Counted from the first letter of the stretch, positions 11,151 through 22,205 are shown. The stretch is 64,000 nucleotides of DNA from Prochilodus magdalenae (GCA_024036415.1 JAMWET010002871.1:745001-809000); one strand, 5' to 3'. A program made the numbers and translations. The notes: generated by a model from the letters alone, not told the origin.

Positions 11151-12430
11151 TGATCATTTTGGAATGGTATCGTCATGCTAACAGCTAGCTTTGGAGACAT
11201 ACAGTCATGATGATGTTTCGTAGTCCAAGTAAACAATATTGCCTATATTTTCATTTGCAATAAGACTGTAGGTGGGCAACAAGCCAGCGATCCACAAAGG
11301 CTGTCAATAATCCAAACTACTTTTTGGATTTGGGATTTGGGAACAGTAAGGGAGTGAGAGCTGGAATGTTCCAAGGGGATCCAGGATGGGATCCTTCGAT
11401 TTCCAGCTACAGCATCTAGAGAGCTATCCATTCATTTGGAATCACGTGAACAACATATCGCTAGCGAGTTCAAAACCTGCGGCGACTAAAAACAAAACAC
11501 ACCTGATAAAGATAAAGCCATGCATCCCTAAAATTGGCTGATCTTATTGGCTGCCTGATTGGTTGGTTGGGCCCCACACTGTGTAACTGACTACTTTATT
11601 AGAAGCCTTGTTCTATTAGAGCCTCTGTCCTCTCAGCTCTTCCTAAGTGGTCCATTGCGAACCACAGGGAAACTGTTGGCAGGACCTGATACACTGTCAT
11701 GCCCGTTGTTGGTCAGTGGTAACCTTACAGTGGGCTCGTTCTATTGATAGAAGGTGTGGGAGGGGCTACAGTCTGCTAACGTAGCATCTACATGCTAGAT
11801 GTTTCTGATGAAATGGCCAGGGAGCGCAGGTACAGATTCAAGGTTAAGGGACCGACCCTATTTCCCTATGTAACTACAACGAGTAAACACACCATGGCAT
11901 TCTTAATTGGAGAGATCAATGAACGACCAGTGGTGCAGGGGCCAGCATGCAGGGGCCAATAGCTACTCCGATGCCAGGTACTTGTGTTGTCCCGTGACAC
12001 GGCAGCATTGTTGAAAATGTCTGGAATATGTCCACAAATCATGTGTCCCTAATGTGTTTTTATTGTCGTCCCCCCCTCCTCTCTGAACAGGGCGAGCAGA
12101 TGTTGTTGGTAGGCCGTTCTGTCCCCCAGCGTCTGTGCTGCATGATTTGCCCAGTGTTGACTCAGTCGAATTGCCTGCCTAAGGCTCGAGCGTCCAGACA
12201 CATGGACATAATGAGCAAAGGTCAGTAGGCCTCGCTCCCCCCGTCAACAGCATCACTTCAAGAGGACGGGCGCTGGCAGCTCCACACACTGTCCACCCTC
12301 GAAATGCCCTTGCCCATTAGAGAGCTACATGCGTCTCCGGCCATTCCCAAGGAGCTTTCTAATTTCCACACAGGCACACCAACTGATACTCAAAGACATA
12401 GACACAAACGACTGGCGCATATCAACAAGG
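11151..12430. other. No gene recognised
   Basis: Mixed sequence with no supportable coding exon. The part at 11540-11830 (GACTACTTTATTAGAAGCC, CTCAGCTCTTCCTAAGTGG) has the feel of an old dispersed fish repeat, but no second copy was found in this window. Confidence 0.35.
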
Positions 12431-12825
12431 ATAATAACGTATACTGTGGTTACATAACAAAACGTTAAGTGTCCCGTTTTAGATCAAGTGCCTGTAATAA
12501 CTGTGTAATTACACATTAACAATACGTGTAACAACAGTGTAGCTACAGGTAGTGTCTTCACTGTTACAGATGAATTACTGTAGTCTAGCCCACCTGACTA
12601 CATACACACGTCAATCAAAGTTCGTTGTTTGCTTTTATGTAATTACACATATGTAGTAGAGGGAACTGAGGTTATTCAAACAAGGCATTTCTGAATACAT
12701 GTATGTAACTACACACACTATGTCATATAACATATTAGCTTAAAGACAAAACTTCCATTAGGGTTATAGTTATACCAAATACTGCAAGCTAAATGTGAAT
12801 ACATATACATACTACTGCACACACG

Positions 12826-12828
<3 letters not shown>
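12431..12828. other. AT-rich, no gene
   Basis: TGTAATTACACA-type AT-rich DNA. The part at 12775-12805 (GCTAAATGTGAATACATATA) resembles 17335-17360, at the edge of the duplicated segment described below. Confidence 0.35.
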
Positions 12829-12870
<42 letters not shown>

Positions 12871-12871
12871 G
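12829..12871. repeat. (CA)n(TA)n microsatellite
   Basis: Dinucleotide CA repeats turn into TA repeats directly beside a family M MITE end. Confidence 0.95.
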
Positions 12872-13145
12872 ATAGTCACTGTCCAGAGAAAAACAGCTAT
12901 CTCCAAAATGGCAACTTTACAGGAGAGGCCAAAAACCTCATTTAATTTGAATGGAAGTCAATGGAACCAGACGTCTTTCCAAGCAGTTTGGGGCCATTTC
13001 TGTTGGTCCATTCTTCATAAAATTCCCACACAGTGTAAAAAGCAACTCATGTAATCAAATTGAAAAATCAAGAAAGAACAAAAGTAAGATAAATCATTGG
13101 ACAACAATGGAGATACATATGATATATTACTTTCATTGGACAGCG

Positions 13146-13149
<4 letters not shown>
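12872..13149 (-). mobile_element. MITE family M, copy 2
   Basis: Inverted relative to copy 1. Begins GTCACTGTCCAGAGAAAAAC and ends TTGGACAGCGACAATATA. The interior GGAACCAGACGTCTTTCCAA matches the family. Both ends abut TA repeats. Confidence 0.85.

Positions 13150-13175
<26 letters not shown>
13150..13175. repeat. (TA)n microsatellite
   Basis: Pure TA run between two family M MITEs. Confidence 0.95.
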
Positions 13176-13176
<1 letters not shown>

Positions 13177-13396
13177 TGCTGTCCAGAGAAAAACAGGTAT
13201 CTCCAAAATGGCAGCTTTACAGGAGAGGCCAAAACCTCATTTAATTTGAATGGACGTCAATGGAACCAGACGTCTTTCCAAGCAGTTTTAGGCCATTTCT
13301 GTTGGTCCATTCTTCATGGAATTCATAGCCACTGTAAACAGCAGCTCATGTGATCCAATGAAGCATAAAAGTAAAAATCAACAAAAATGGAGATAC

Positions 13397-13402
<6 letters not shown>
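13176..13402 (-). mobile_element. MITE family M, copy 3
   Basis: Begins TTGCTGTCCAGAGAAAAACA and ends at AATGGAGATACATG against a TA run. It lies in the same orientation as copy 2 and directly next to it, so the two form a tandem pair separated only by TA repeats. Interior GGAACCAGACGTCTTTCCAA as in copy 2. Confidence 0.85.

Positions 13403-13464
<62 letters not shown>
13403..13464. repeat. (TA)n microsatellite, about 60 bp
   Basis: Uninterrupted TA dinucleotides, grading into TATAATATA variants up to 13505. Confidence 0.95.
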
Positions 13465-13466
<2 letters not shown>

Positions 13467-13489
13467 ATGTATTATAATATAATATATGT

Positions 13490-13786
13490 AATATAATATA
13501 TGTAATTACTACAATGTATTACACATTTGTAATGCATACTGTTACAACTAACAACACACACTAATAAAATTACGAGTACACTGATGCTGTGCAATGATAA
13601 TACAGCATAACAGTAGTAGTTACAGTGCTATACATGCTTTATTAATGTGTAAATACATAGTTATTACCGACAATTCATAGTAGGTGGAACCAAGTAACCA
13701 CAAGCTACTGACACGATACTTTCCCTCTGCTCAGACTGTTTAATATCGATGTGAATTTAGCATTCTAGATATCACCGAAATGTCTT
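13490..13786 (+). repeat. Source segment of a local duplication (part 1)
   Basis: Sequence such as ATACATGCTTTATTAATGTG, AGTTATTACCGACAATTCAT and CATTCTAGATATCACCGAAA recurs nearly unchanged at about 17365-17666. It is not a recognised transposon. Confidence 0.85.
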
Positions 13787-14700
13787 GCATGAACAACCAT
13801 GTCGGGTGAATCTGCTTTATCTTTTAAACCAACAACCCAACATCAAAGACCTGCATTCCATTTAGGTATTTCCTCGTGTTCACTTCAAGGATAATGACTG
13901 CCATTCCTGATCATCTTCTCCCCGCACACATCGATGCGTCTTCTTTTCTTCTAAGCCTTCTAAGTTAAATATGACTGCTTGACCTTCATGCGCCCGTGCG
14001 TGTCTGAATCATTGGATTGTCCTGGCTCTCCTTTGTTGAAGTAATCTGCCGAGCTGATCTTAATTCAGACCCAGCTTGCTCATAATCACGAAAGCAAACA
14101 CCATTGTATAGCAACCATCCAATAAGGTGGACTTGTTAATATTAAAGTGATGGATTCTCATCTATCTGGTCTCCTTCACGCTTTGCCCACTCGCAGTAGA
14201 GCGGATGGACATGATATGCCGTCGTTTGATTCTTTAAACCCTGAAAGGCCATACGCAAGGCCACATTTCTATTCCACACCTTCATAGTTAAGATTGTAAA
14301 AGTCGTCCCTGGCAGTCAAAAAATCATTTTGCGGCTTGTGGGAATTAAACTTCAAAATACCATATTCATATATGTGGAAGTGGATCTATTTCATTATAGT
14401 TTGAATATGGCCATGCAATATTTTTAGCTGACACTAGAATTCAAACTGCAATAATAAAAATAAATTCAATATAGAGAATATATAACACTGATCATGCATG
14501 TAATTACAATCCAATAGCACAGCAAACAATAATAATAAAGATAGTAACTGTTCAAAGTTATTTTCAAGTTAGTTTCATAGTAATTGCCAAATAATCCATA
14601 ACCACTAAATAAATCCAAGATTAATATTAATATACAAGTCCAAAGAATCTCCTCTGGAAATGTGACATTCAATATGTGGGTCCAAACACCAGTTCCTTAT
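13787..14700. other. No gene recognised
   Basis: Apparently unique DNA, becoming strongly AT-rich after 14340. No coding or RNA signature. Confidence 0.4.
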
Positions 14701-15410
14701 ATTACCTCTATCTATTACATATTAGGTACATAGTAGTTCCATGCAATTTATCATAGAGATAATAACTCGTTAAAAAAAGTTAGTTTAATAATAATTACTA
14801 AATCATTTACATCATCGAATAATTCTAAAATGAGCATGAGGTCTAAAGTAGCCCCCCTGAAAATGCAAGGTTCATCTCTCATATTTAGTAGTACATCAAT
14901 TACACATTAGGTACATAGTAATTACCATGTAATTAATCATACAAATGATAACTCTTCAAAAAGTTCATGACAACTGTATACTCTTATAAATATTATTAAG
15001 TCTATAGCAGCCCCCCTGGAAACACGAGGTTCTACATGAGGTTCAATTACACATTAAGTACATAGTAATTACCATGTAATTAACTATATAAATGATAAAG
15101 TTAGATTTATAGTAACTAGCAAATAGTTCATGACATCTGTATACTCTTATTATTATTATTAAGTCTAAAACAGTCTCCCTGGAAACCCAAGGTTCTATAC
15201 GAAGGTCAATTACACATTAGGTACATAGTAATTACCATGTAATAAACTATATAAATGATAAAGTTAGATTCATAGGAACTAGCCAATAGTTCATGACAAC
15301 TGTATACTCTTATTATTATTATTAAGTCTATAGCAGCCCACCTGGAAACACGAGGTTCTGCACGAGGTTCATTGACACAATAGGTACATAGTAATTACAA
15401 CACAATCTAT
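14700..15410. repeat. About 160-bp repeat array related to satellite S
   Basis: ATTACACATTAGGTACATAG-like cores occur near 14718, 14895, 15040, 15206 and 15372 (about 145-180 bp apart). They are followed by AATTACCATGTAATTAAYYA, AAATGATAA, a (TTA)n run and CCCTGGAAACACGAGGTTC. The core matches the 93-bp satellite at 8.9 kb, so both arrays descend from one module, with extra sequence in this unit. Confidence 0.8.
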
Positions 15411-15419
15411 GGTATCATA

Positions 15420-15668
15420 TCGTCGCTGTCCAATGAAAAACATATATCTCCATTTTTGTCCATTTTGACTTTTATGCATTATTTGAAAACAGCCGCTGCC
15501 GTTTACACTTTGTGAGAATTGCATGATGAATGGACTAACTAAAATGGCCCAGAAGTGCTCGGACTGACGTCTGGTTCCATTGACTTACATTAAAATTGAA
15601 TGAGGTTTTTGGCCTCTCCTGTAAAGTTGCCATTTTGGAGATACTTGTTTTTTTTTGGACAGTGACGA
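15420..15668 (+). mobile_element. MITE family M, copy 4 (best preserved)
   Basis: Flanked by TA on both sides (15418-15419 and 15669-15670). The left end TCGTCGCTGTCC and right end GGACAGTGACGA are inverted repeats with one mismatch in 12. Total 249 bp, non-coding. This is the clearest definition of the family: TA target duplication, TIR TCGTCRCTGTCC, and interior GACGTCTGGTTCCATTGACT. Confidence 0.9.
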
Positions 15669-15670
15669 TA

Positions 15671-16165
15671 TGGTATGGCTACACAGGGTACAAGTATAAG
15701 ACGGATATTAGCAGAAAGCTCTGGACTGGGATTTGTTCCTGCCAGTTATCCTACCACAGGAGAACCACTTCAGGGACCCAACAGCACAGTTCGTATTGTA
15801 CCCAAGAACCCCGGTTCCTGGTACCTTATTTTTGAGAGTTGCATCGGTTTGGTGCCGAGCCGCGGCTTTTCAAGCTTCAGAGAATTCCGAATGTTTCCTT
15901 TTTTTTTGCTACTCTGACACGCCTCATTTAACCCGATCATTAGCTGATGAGCTGAATCAGGTGTGATGGAGCTGGGGAAGCACTAACATGTGCCATTCCG
16001 TGCCCCTCCTGGACTGCTTAGGCTAACCTGGAGTCTGATTCACGACGGAGGTCCCTAGTGGCAGCCTTCAGTAACTCCTACTGCCTTGCATACAAATGGC
16101 ATCACTTAGGAAGCTGCCTGGGAAAACTGAGAGGTTTCTGAAAAGGCCCAGAGGAGAGGCGTAAT
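15671..16165. other. No gene recognised
   Basis: Three overlapping open frames of about 80 codons exist in different phases on the plus strand, which argues against any being real. Sequence at 15707-15780 is loosely similar to 10570-10650. Confidence 0.35.
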
Positions 16166-16435
16166 AAGCCAGGATTGAGCACCTCCAGCTTTAAACGCAC
16201 CTCTCCTCCGTTGACTGATGGCCAATTAAACAGTTAGAGGCTTATCGATCACGGGAGAATGAGGAGGATCCCCAAACATCCTTAAATATGCCGTACCAGG
16301 CCCCCACAGATGGGCCGAGAGCACGCTGAGTGCCGACGCACATTTTTCATCTTTATACCCGCGATTTTCCATTTTCTGTCCTATGGAGAAACAACAGTCG
16401 GAGGAGAAAACAGAGAGAGAGCAAACAAAGCTCAA
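16166..16435 (+). repeat. Source segment of a local duplication (part 2)
   Basis: GAGCACCTCCAGCTTTAAAC, GGAGAATGAGGAGGATCCCC and CCACAGATGGGCCGAGAGCA recur at 17669-17888. The copy there has lost about 40 bp around CCGCGATTTTCCATTTTCTG. Confidence 0.85.
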
Positions 16436-17029
16436 ACGGTTGCATTGTGGTACAGGGAAAAACGAGTTCCAGGCCCATTCATTAAGTGCTCCAGCAGATG
16501 GTTTGCTCTTACGGCAGTACGAATCTTACATAGATCTTAGGCTCGCATGCTGTGAGCACTGCCAAAGGCACCATGGGAAATGTAGTCTTATCTCTGAAAG
16601 TGGCTCAGCTGGGGCCTCCGAGCGCAAGACGTGGAGCTATTTCTCAAGGTCAGTGGCACATGTGCTATCCATGGTAAACCGAGTTGTCTCTGGAGAGCGA
16701 CTGCAACCCAGTACATCCCCGAGCAGCACATCCTCAGCCACGCACTGCTTCTCCAGAGGGGCCGGCAGCACAGGGGGTCGCATAGACTACTCAACTCTTT
16801 AGCTAATCAGGTCATATATCCACGATATCCACTATAGCCAACTGTGGACTGGGCAGAGACACATTGCTTGATGTCTAGGATCATAAAAACCATGTAACCA
16901 TGTAGTGAAACATGATTAATTACATAGTAACTCCCAACATCTTTCCATTTGTTTGGATGTCAACAAATGACAGATGATCTTATGGTCACTGTACCCAATG
17001 GTAAGCATCGGCTAGAGGGCTATCAGGAA
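16436..17029. other. No gene recognised
   Basis: Overlapping open frames up to 139 codons on plus and 68 on minus share the same bases. None resembles a known family, and the composition is not exon-like. Treated as non-coding. Confidence 0.4.
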
Positions 17030-17262
17030 GGCTATCCAGTCCCCCAGAGTGATGGAGTGCCAACCAATATCTTGGGGATGGGTCGGTGATCCAGATCTAG
17101 CCTACTAACATCCATACCTGATTTCACTAATGCTCTTATAGCTGGATGCAAAATATCACAGCCATGTTCCAACAAATGACCTCCCCAAACGTAGAGCCTG
17201 TTAGTGGAGCAACTATGGAGGAAAGCCCTATTAATAACCTGGATATCAAGCAGGTCAACAGA
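17030..17262 (+). pseudogene. Tc1-like transposase C-terminal relic
   Basis: The plus strand around 17112-17200 reads SIPDFTNALIAGCKIS, followed by a broken continuation. This matches the PDLTNAL...W region downstream of the last catalytic residue in a widespread fish Tc1-like family. Stops and shifts are present and the upstream part is missing. Its neighbour at 17335 is the duplicated segment. Confidence 0.6.
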
Positions 17263-17334
17263 TGACCCAAAGTTATTTACCTCAGTAGTAACTGCCCATT
17301 CCCAATTACCAATTATACAATACACTAATGCAAC

Positions 17335-17888
17335 CGGCTAAATGTGAATTTACATTTATATAAATGTAACCACTACAATGTATCACACATTGGTAATGCA
17401 TACGGTTACGACTAACATAACACACTTGCATAACTACATGACTACACTGATGCTGTTCAATGGTGATACAGCATACCAGTAGTAGTTACATTGCTATACA
17501 TGCTTTATTAACGTGTAAATACATAGTTATTACCGACAATTCATAGGAGGTGGACCCAAGTAACCTCAAGCTACAGACACGATACTTTTCCCTCAGCTCA
17601 GACTGTTTCATTTCTTTCAAAAAGCAATATCGATGTGAATTTAGCATTCTAGATATCACCGAAATGTGAAAATGTGAGCACCTCCAGCTTTAAACGCACC
17701 ACTCCTCTATTGACTGTTGGCCAATGAAACAGTTAGAGGCTTATCAATCATGGGAGAATGAGGAGGATCCCCACACATTCTTACATATGCCCTACCAGGC
17801 CACCACAGATGGGCCGAGAGCATGCGGAGTGCCGACACGTTTTTCATTTTTAGGAGAAAATAGAGAGAGTAAACAAAGTTTTGCTTTT
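17335..17888 (+). repeat. Mosaic duplicate of 13.49-13.79 kb plus 16.17-16.43 kb
   Basis: Bases 17335-17666 copy 13490-13786 and bases 17669-17888 copy 16166-16435. They are joined directly at GAAATGTGAAAATGTGAGCA. The intervening ~2.4 kb, with the 160-bp array and MITE copy 4, is missing in the copy. This could be a duplication followed by deletion, or an alternative haplotype placed in tandem. Confidence 0.85.
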
Positions 17889-18279
17889 ATGCTTCTAATT
17901 GTGGTAAAGAACAATTAGCTAACTAATTAATTGCTTTAATTGTAGCCAATTAGTGACAATAAACAGTTATGGAACCTCTTAGCTTCAACATGTGATCAAA
18001 GTCAGGACTAGAGGTCCGCTACCCGATCCGAGAGTGGGAGGGTCAGCCTAGTTGGGTTAATACAACACTGGGCTCGGGCCTGGCTCAAGCTTCCTTTCTA
18101 ACGAGCCACTTTTGAGAGAATCTCTTGAGTACTCTCCACGCTAAGCTCAGGAGCGCTCCGTAAACCCGTGTGTTCGGCTCGGGTTCGAGTCCGATTTGGG
18201 TTTCAAATATAGCCGCACCAGATGTGCCTAGTCGGTTTCTGGTCTCGATTTGAGATCTCCACTCGGCATGGGCCCCCCG
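17889..18279. other. No gene recognised
   Basis: Contains TCGGGCCTGGCTC- and TCGGCTCGGGTTCGAGTC-like words, reminiscent of a degraded dispersed repeat. No second copy in the window. Confidence 0.3.
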
Positions 18280-18790
18280 TTTGAAGCAGATGTAGATGGA
18301 TCTGGAGCCGTTTTAGAAAGCCGGGCGCTCGGAACTCTCCAGTGGCAGGATGCTTTCGACGAGCCTTGCATCAGGGGAGATGTGTAATTGAAGCGAAAGG
18401 GCGCAATGTGACAGAGATTTACGGCTTGTGCTGTACATCCTCAGACTCTGTAAAAGCAGAGCCCCTCCACCCCGGACTTTCATCTCACGCTCACTCTATC
18501 CCTCTTTCCGTCACCGTCCCCCTCCCTCCTCCCCTGCCCCGACGCCATTTGCATGTGGCGGGGAGAGCGGCGGACGTATTAAGCACCGCGCAAGATAAGG
18601 AGCGCACACATTTGTCATCAAATGGAGCGTGCCCTCAGATCACTGTAACCTCGCCTCACCGTTGACTTGCACTGTTTACCTTTTCCTCGTTTCTGAAGGA
18701 GCCATGAGCTCCTCCCCATGAATCAAACTGAAAGGCGAGCGCAGAGGGCCGTTCGTTTGAGCTCCGCGTGACTGTGTTATCGTATGTTGA
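18280..18790. promoter_or_regulatory. Candidate conserved non-coding element
   Basis: Low-repeat, CpG-retaining sequence. Contains an octamer-type CCATTTGCATGTGG, CAAGATAAGGAG (GATA-type) and TTTGTCATCAAATGG. A 107-codon plus-strand frame crosses it but resembles no known protein. Assignment rests on composition and motifs only. Confidence 0.3.
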
Positions 18791-19647
18791 TGATGGTTGT
18801 GTTATTACAACCGATAATTTACACATGGTGGGCTATTCTTTCATTGAGAACAGTGGGTAGCACCTCACTGGGGGTTAAATTTCCAGTCCCGGACTGGAAT
18901 ATCCAGTAGCTCCGGGTATGTGAAGTATTAACCAAATAGGAATACAGCGATTACCTTGGCTACATGGTGTAACGGTCACTGCATGTCGTGAACAAGAGAG
19001 GGGGCAGAACATTAACGGTTTAATAGTAAGGCATGCGGGATGGTTATGGGGGTTGTAGCCTGTATGGGGGGTTCTGCTTCACTGTTATCTGGGATTGTAA
19101 CAAACGAGGTGTGGGGGCTCCCCTGCCCAATAAATGGTCCAGTACTCCGAATGGCTGTCCCCTGCGTGGATTCCTCTATGGAGGTCAGGGCAAGCAGCTA
19201 ACCACATGTTGCATCTCCCTCCCTGGAACCAAGATTGTTACGATGGGGCCAATGGATTATACCACTTGGAATCATGGACAAACTTCTTCCACCGCAACGT
19301 CCAGTAATCTAGACGTGCCGATCTCCCAAATCCGTCCTGGAATATTGTCTGATTTCAGAGAATTCGTTAGGAGATGGTTATTGTACACATGAAGCCATGC
19401 TGCAGTATTCCATGCATGAAACGATTTCCTCATAATTTACTCAGTAAGTGTTTGAAAATTGCACTTTTTTTACAATTTTGATATGAAATGATTTCTTAAT
19501 GCCTCGACTCCTCAGTTTGTAGGGCAATAACAGCCTAACGGCTGATACTTGTGGCACCGAAATTGTTCTCTTGTTTCTACTGACAACTAAAACTCCCTCA
19601 ACTATTACTACAATATCAACCATTACACTCGTTTATTGCCATAAAAA
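18791..19647. other. No gene recognised
   Basis: Unique-looking DNA. A 119-codon plus frame at 19033-19392 has no recognisable product. Confidence 0.35.
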
Positions 19648-20241
19648 TAGGACCCAGAAGGAATCAACCGATGGGAATGAAACTTGGTGGGTAGGTTTGC
19701 CATTGGGACACATGCAAATGATTCAAGTTTCAAGCTCGGCCACCCATGTGACATGAGCCAGGCCTCATCACTGTACCTGACTTAGCCAACGGCCACAACT
19801 GAGGACATTCAGGGTGCAGTGATCCCCTCCATGAGTCATCCTGTTAGTGCCAGCACCATTGGCAGGCGGCTGCACAACACAGGGATACATGCACGCGGAC
19901 TGTTACACCGACCGTCCTTAACACCATGTCAACGCCGCCAAAGACTGCAGTGGTATGGTGCCAGACTGTGAATAGCACCTGGTCATCTTCAGTGATGAGT
20001 CTGCATGGGATGGTTTATCACAGGACACCATTTGGAACCTCCAGGACGGGCCTGTTAATGTATGGCATGTTGGGTTAGCTAACATGGGGGTCCGACCCCA
20101 TACTGAGAGACAGACTTCTGTATGTGTAGCTCAATAAATATTGATCATATCAGTCTAAATTTATCATCAGTTATGGATCCTGGTTCCTATATCTTCCTTC
20201 CCAACCGCACTGCACTCCCACACCTCCTTCTGGGTGCAGCT
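19648..20241 (+). pseudogene. Tc1-like transposon, family A, internally deleted
   Basis: The 3' inverted repeat TCCTTCTGGGTGCAGCT is intact (20225-20241), and the 5' one survives as GACCCAGAAGGAATC. The plus strand encodes STIGRRLHNTGIHARGL and RRQRLQWYGARL, the helix-turn-helix DNA-binding part of a Tc1-like transposase. It then jumps from FSDES directly to AWDGLSQDTIWNLQ near the C-terminus, ending WHVGLANMG...SVCVAQ. The catalytic core is largely deleted, so it is inactive. Other copies: 21445, 31228, 37673, 44444 and 48354. Confidence 0.85.
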
Positions 20242-20654
20242 GTTCTTTTGCATGATGAGTGTATAATACTAAAAGTTAATTGACAGGCCATGTGACCGGA
20301 TGATGGGCTATTACCTGTGGCTATACGAGCCTAGGACTACAGTGTGAACTGGCGTTAACATGCAAAACAAGAGGAAATGATCTATAATTGGTATCAATTG
20401 GGAACTTTAATCGAATTTTCTAGTTCATATGAGGGTGAATTTACCTCACACTGGCCCAGGGACTGATAAATGAACAGGTTAGGGTTGTTATGAAACCCAG
20501 AATGTGCTGAAATATAAAGGTTAAATGAAACAGAAACGCATTATGTCTAGTTTATTCTCTAATTTAATCAAATCCCAATTCCGAGAGATTAAATAACCGG
20601 GGCCCCTCAGCACGGAGAGAAATCTGATGAATTCTGGTTTTTTTTGCCATCTCT
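20242..20654. other. No feature recognised
   Basis: Unique-looking sequence without coding or repeat signature. Confidence 0.35.
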
Positions 20655-20673
20655 CTCTCTCTCTCTCTCTCTT
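20650..20673. repeat. (CT)n microsatellite
   Basis: Short perfect CT run. Confidence 0.9.
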
Positions 20674-20699
20674 CCCGTAGCGTAATTTCCCCCTTGCTT

Positions 20700-21235
20700 T
20701 ATACTTCTGGCTCTTGAACATCATGCTAATTCACTGGTTGGTATCAGGGGTGTAAAAATAAATAATGATATGATAAATTCCGCTTCCCCATCAGCTCTTG
20801 CATGCTTGTCTTTTATTTATTAATTTATTTTTTTTGCATGCATCATTTGAATTCACCGTTCCCAACTAGACGTGCGAACAAAAATCTCTGTCGTCTTTTC
20901 CTTTTTTTTTTGCCTCCTCTCTACGAAATTAACATTGTCACGTGAAAGACCTTGCCCGTACGAAGGGAAGTGCGCTGTTAATAATTTGCCATGCATTAGC
21001 TCTGGGACGAAGGAGGAGAAAGATTTTGAGTTCTTCTGACCACAAGGCATCTTCGCCCAATAAATTATGGTAATAGTGGCTTCCCCTGCCTGCTCTCATT
21101 ACACCGAGAATCAATGGACAATGACAAGTGCTTTGCTGAGGCAAAAACTCTGGGACCATTCCAGTTGTAATAATGCAAAAGCCTGCAGAACCGAGTAGCG
21201 AAGCAAGCCTCGAGTGGCTCTGCACTGAGGTGCTT
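20700..21235. promoter_or_regulatory. Candidate conserved non-coding element
   Basis: Dense developmental-type motifs without repeats: CATGCTAATTCACTGG, TAATAATTTGCCATGCATTA, CCCAATAAATTATGGTAATA and SOX-like TCAATGGACAATGACAAG. Open frames on minus (65 and 120 codons) overlap and have no family match. One of the more convincing enhancer-like segments here, judged by eye only. Confidence 0.4.
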
Positions 21236-21444
21236 AACCAAACAGGCCTGTGCTTTGCATAGTAGCTGAAGACATTAGCAGTATCGGTGGACAACCACAT
21301 ACACTGGTAAACAAACCCCAGGTGTCTGCAAAGGAGTGGAGGCTGTAATGAAGGCGGAGGGTGGACAACGTTTGATATCGATACATATACATAAAAAATA
21401 ATGTTTTATGGGAAAAATAAAGGACACCAAACGCTAGCACAGAT

Positions 21445-22094
21445 AGCTGCACCCAGAAGGAATCAACTGACAGGAATCTTGGTGGGTAGGTACGACATCT
21501 CGAGACATAACCCCACATCAACACCGCCAAAGGCTGCAGTGGTGTCTCTGAATGGTGGAGGGTCATCTTGAGGGACAAGTCCTGGTTTTATCCTGGTGGA
21601 GACCAAGTTGGTAGTTACATGGCACATGTCCAGGAGACCTGGTGGCCTTCCACCTCCACCCCCACCCCACAATTTTCAGGAACTGTGTGAGGATATTCAA
21701 GCTGCATGGGATGGATTATCATAAGACACCATTAGGAACCTCTACAGCTCCATGCCGAGACGTCTGGCATGTTGGGTTAGCAAATATGGCGGCCCAACGC
21801 CACCCCGTCCACCCCCACCACACAATTTTCAGGAACTGTGTGAGGATATTCAAGCTGCATGGGATGGGTTATCACAGGACACCATTAGGAACCTCTACAG
21901 CTCCATACCGAGACGTCTGGCATGTTGGGTTAGCCAATATGGCCGCCCAACGCTATACTGAGAGACAGACTTCTGTATGTGTAGCTCAATTATTCCCCAT
22001 ATCAGTCTTAATGTATCATCAGTTATTGATCCTGGTCACCTTTATCTTCCTTCCCAACAGCACCGCAATCCCACACCTCCTTCTGGGTGCAGCT
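21445..22094 (+). pseudogene. Tc1-like transposon, family A, 650 bp with both TIRs
   Basis: Perfect 17-bp inverted ends AGCTGCACCCAGAAGGA (21445-21461) and TCCTTCTGGGTGCAGCT (22078-22094). Only the extreme N-terminal flank and the C-terminal end of the transposase remain. The C-terminal segment (NFQELCEDIQAAWDGLSQDT, then RNLYSSIPRRLACWV) is present twice in tandem, 153 bp apart (21671 and 21824), keeping frame. The catalytic core is absent, so the copy could move only if an active transposase were supplied elsewhere. Confidence 0.9.
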
Positions 22095-22124
22095 GTTCTG
22101 TAACCTCTATATTTGCAAGCCTAT

Positions 22125-22205
22125 CTTTGCTGCCCAATGAAAAACACAACTCCCCTGTAAAGCTACCACGTTGGAGATGCGTGTTATTTAGTACGGTGAT
22201 GATAT
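22125..22205 (+). mobile_element. MITE family M relic
   Basis: TTGCTGCCCAATGAAAAACA joined directly to CCCCTGTAAAGCTACCACGT and GGAGATGCGTGTT: both ends of the element with the interior deleted. Confidence 0.65.
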
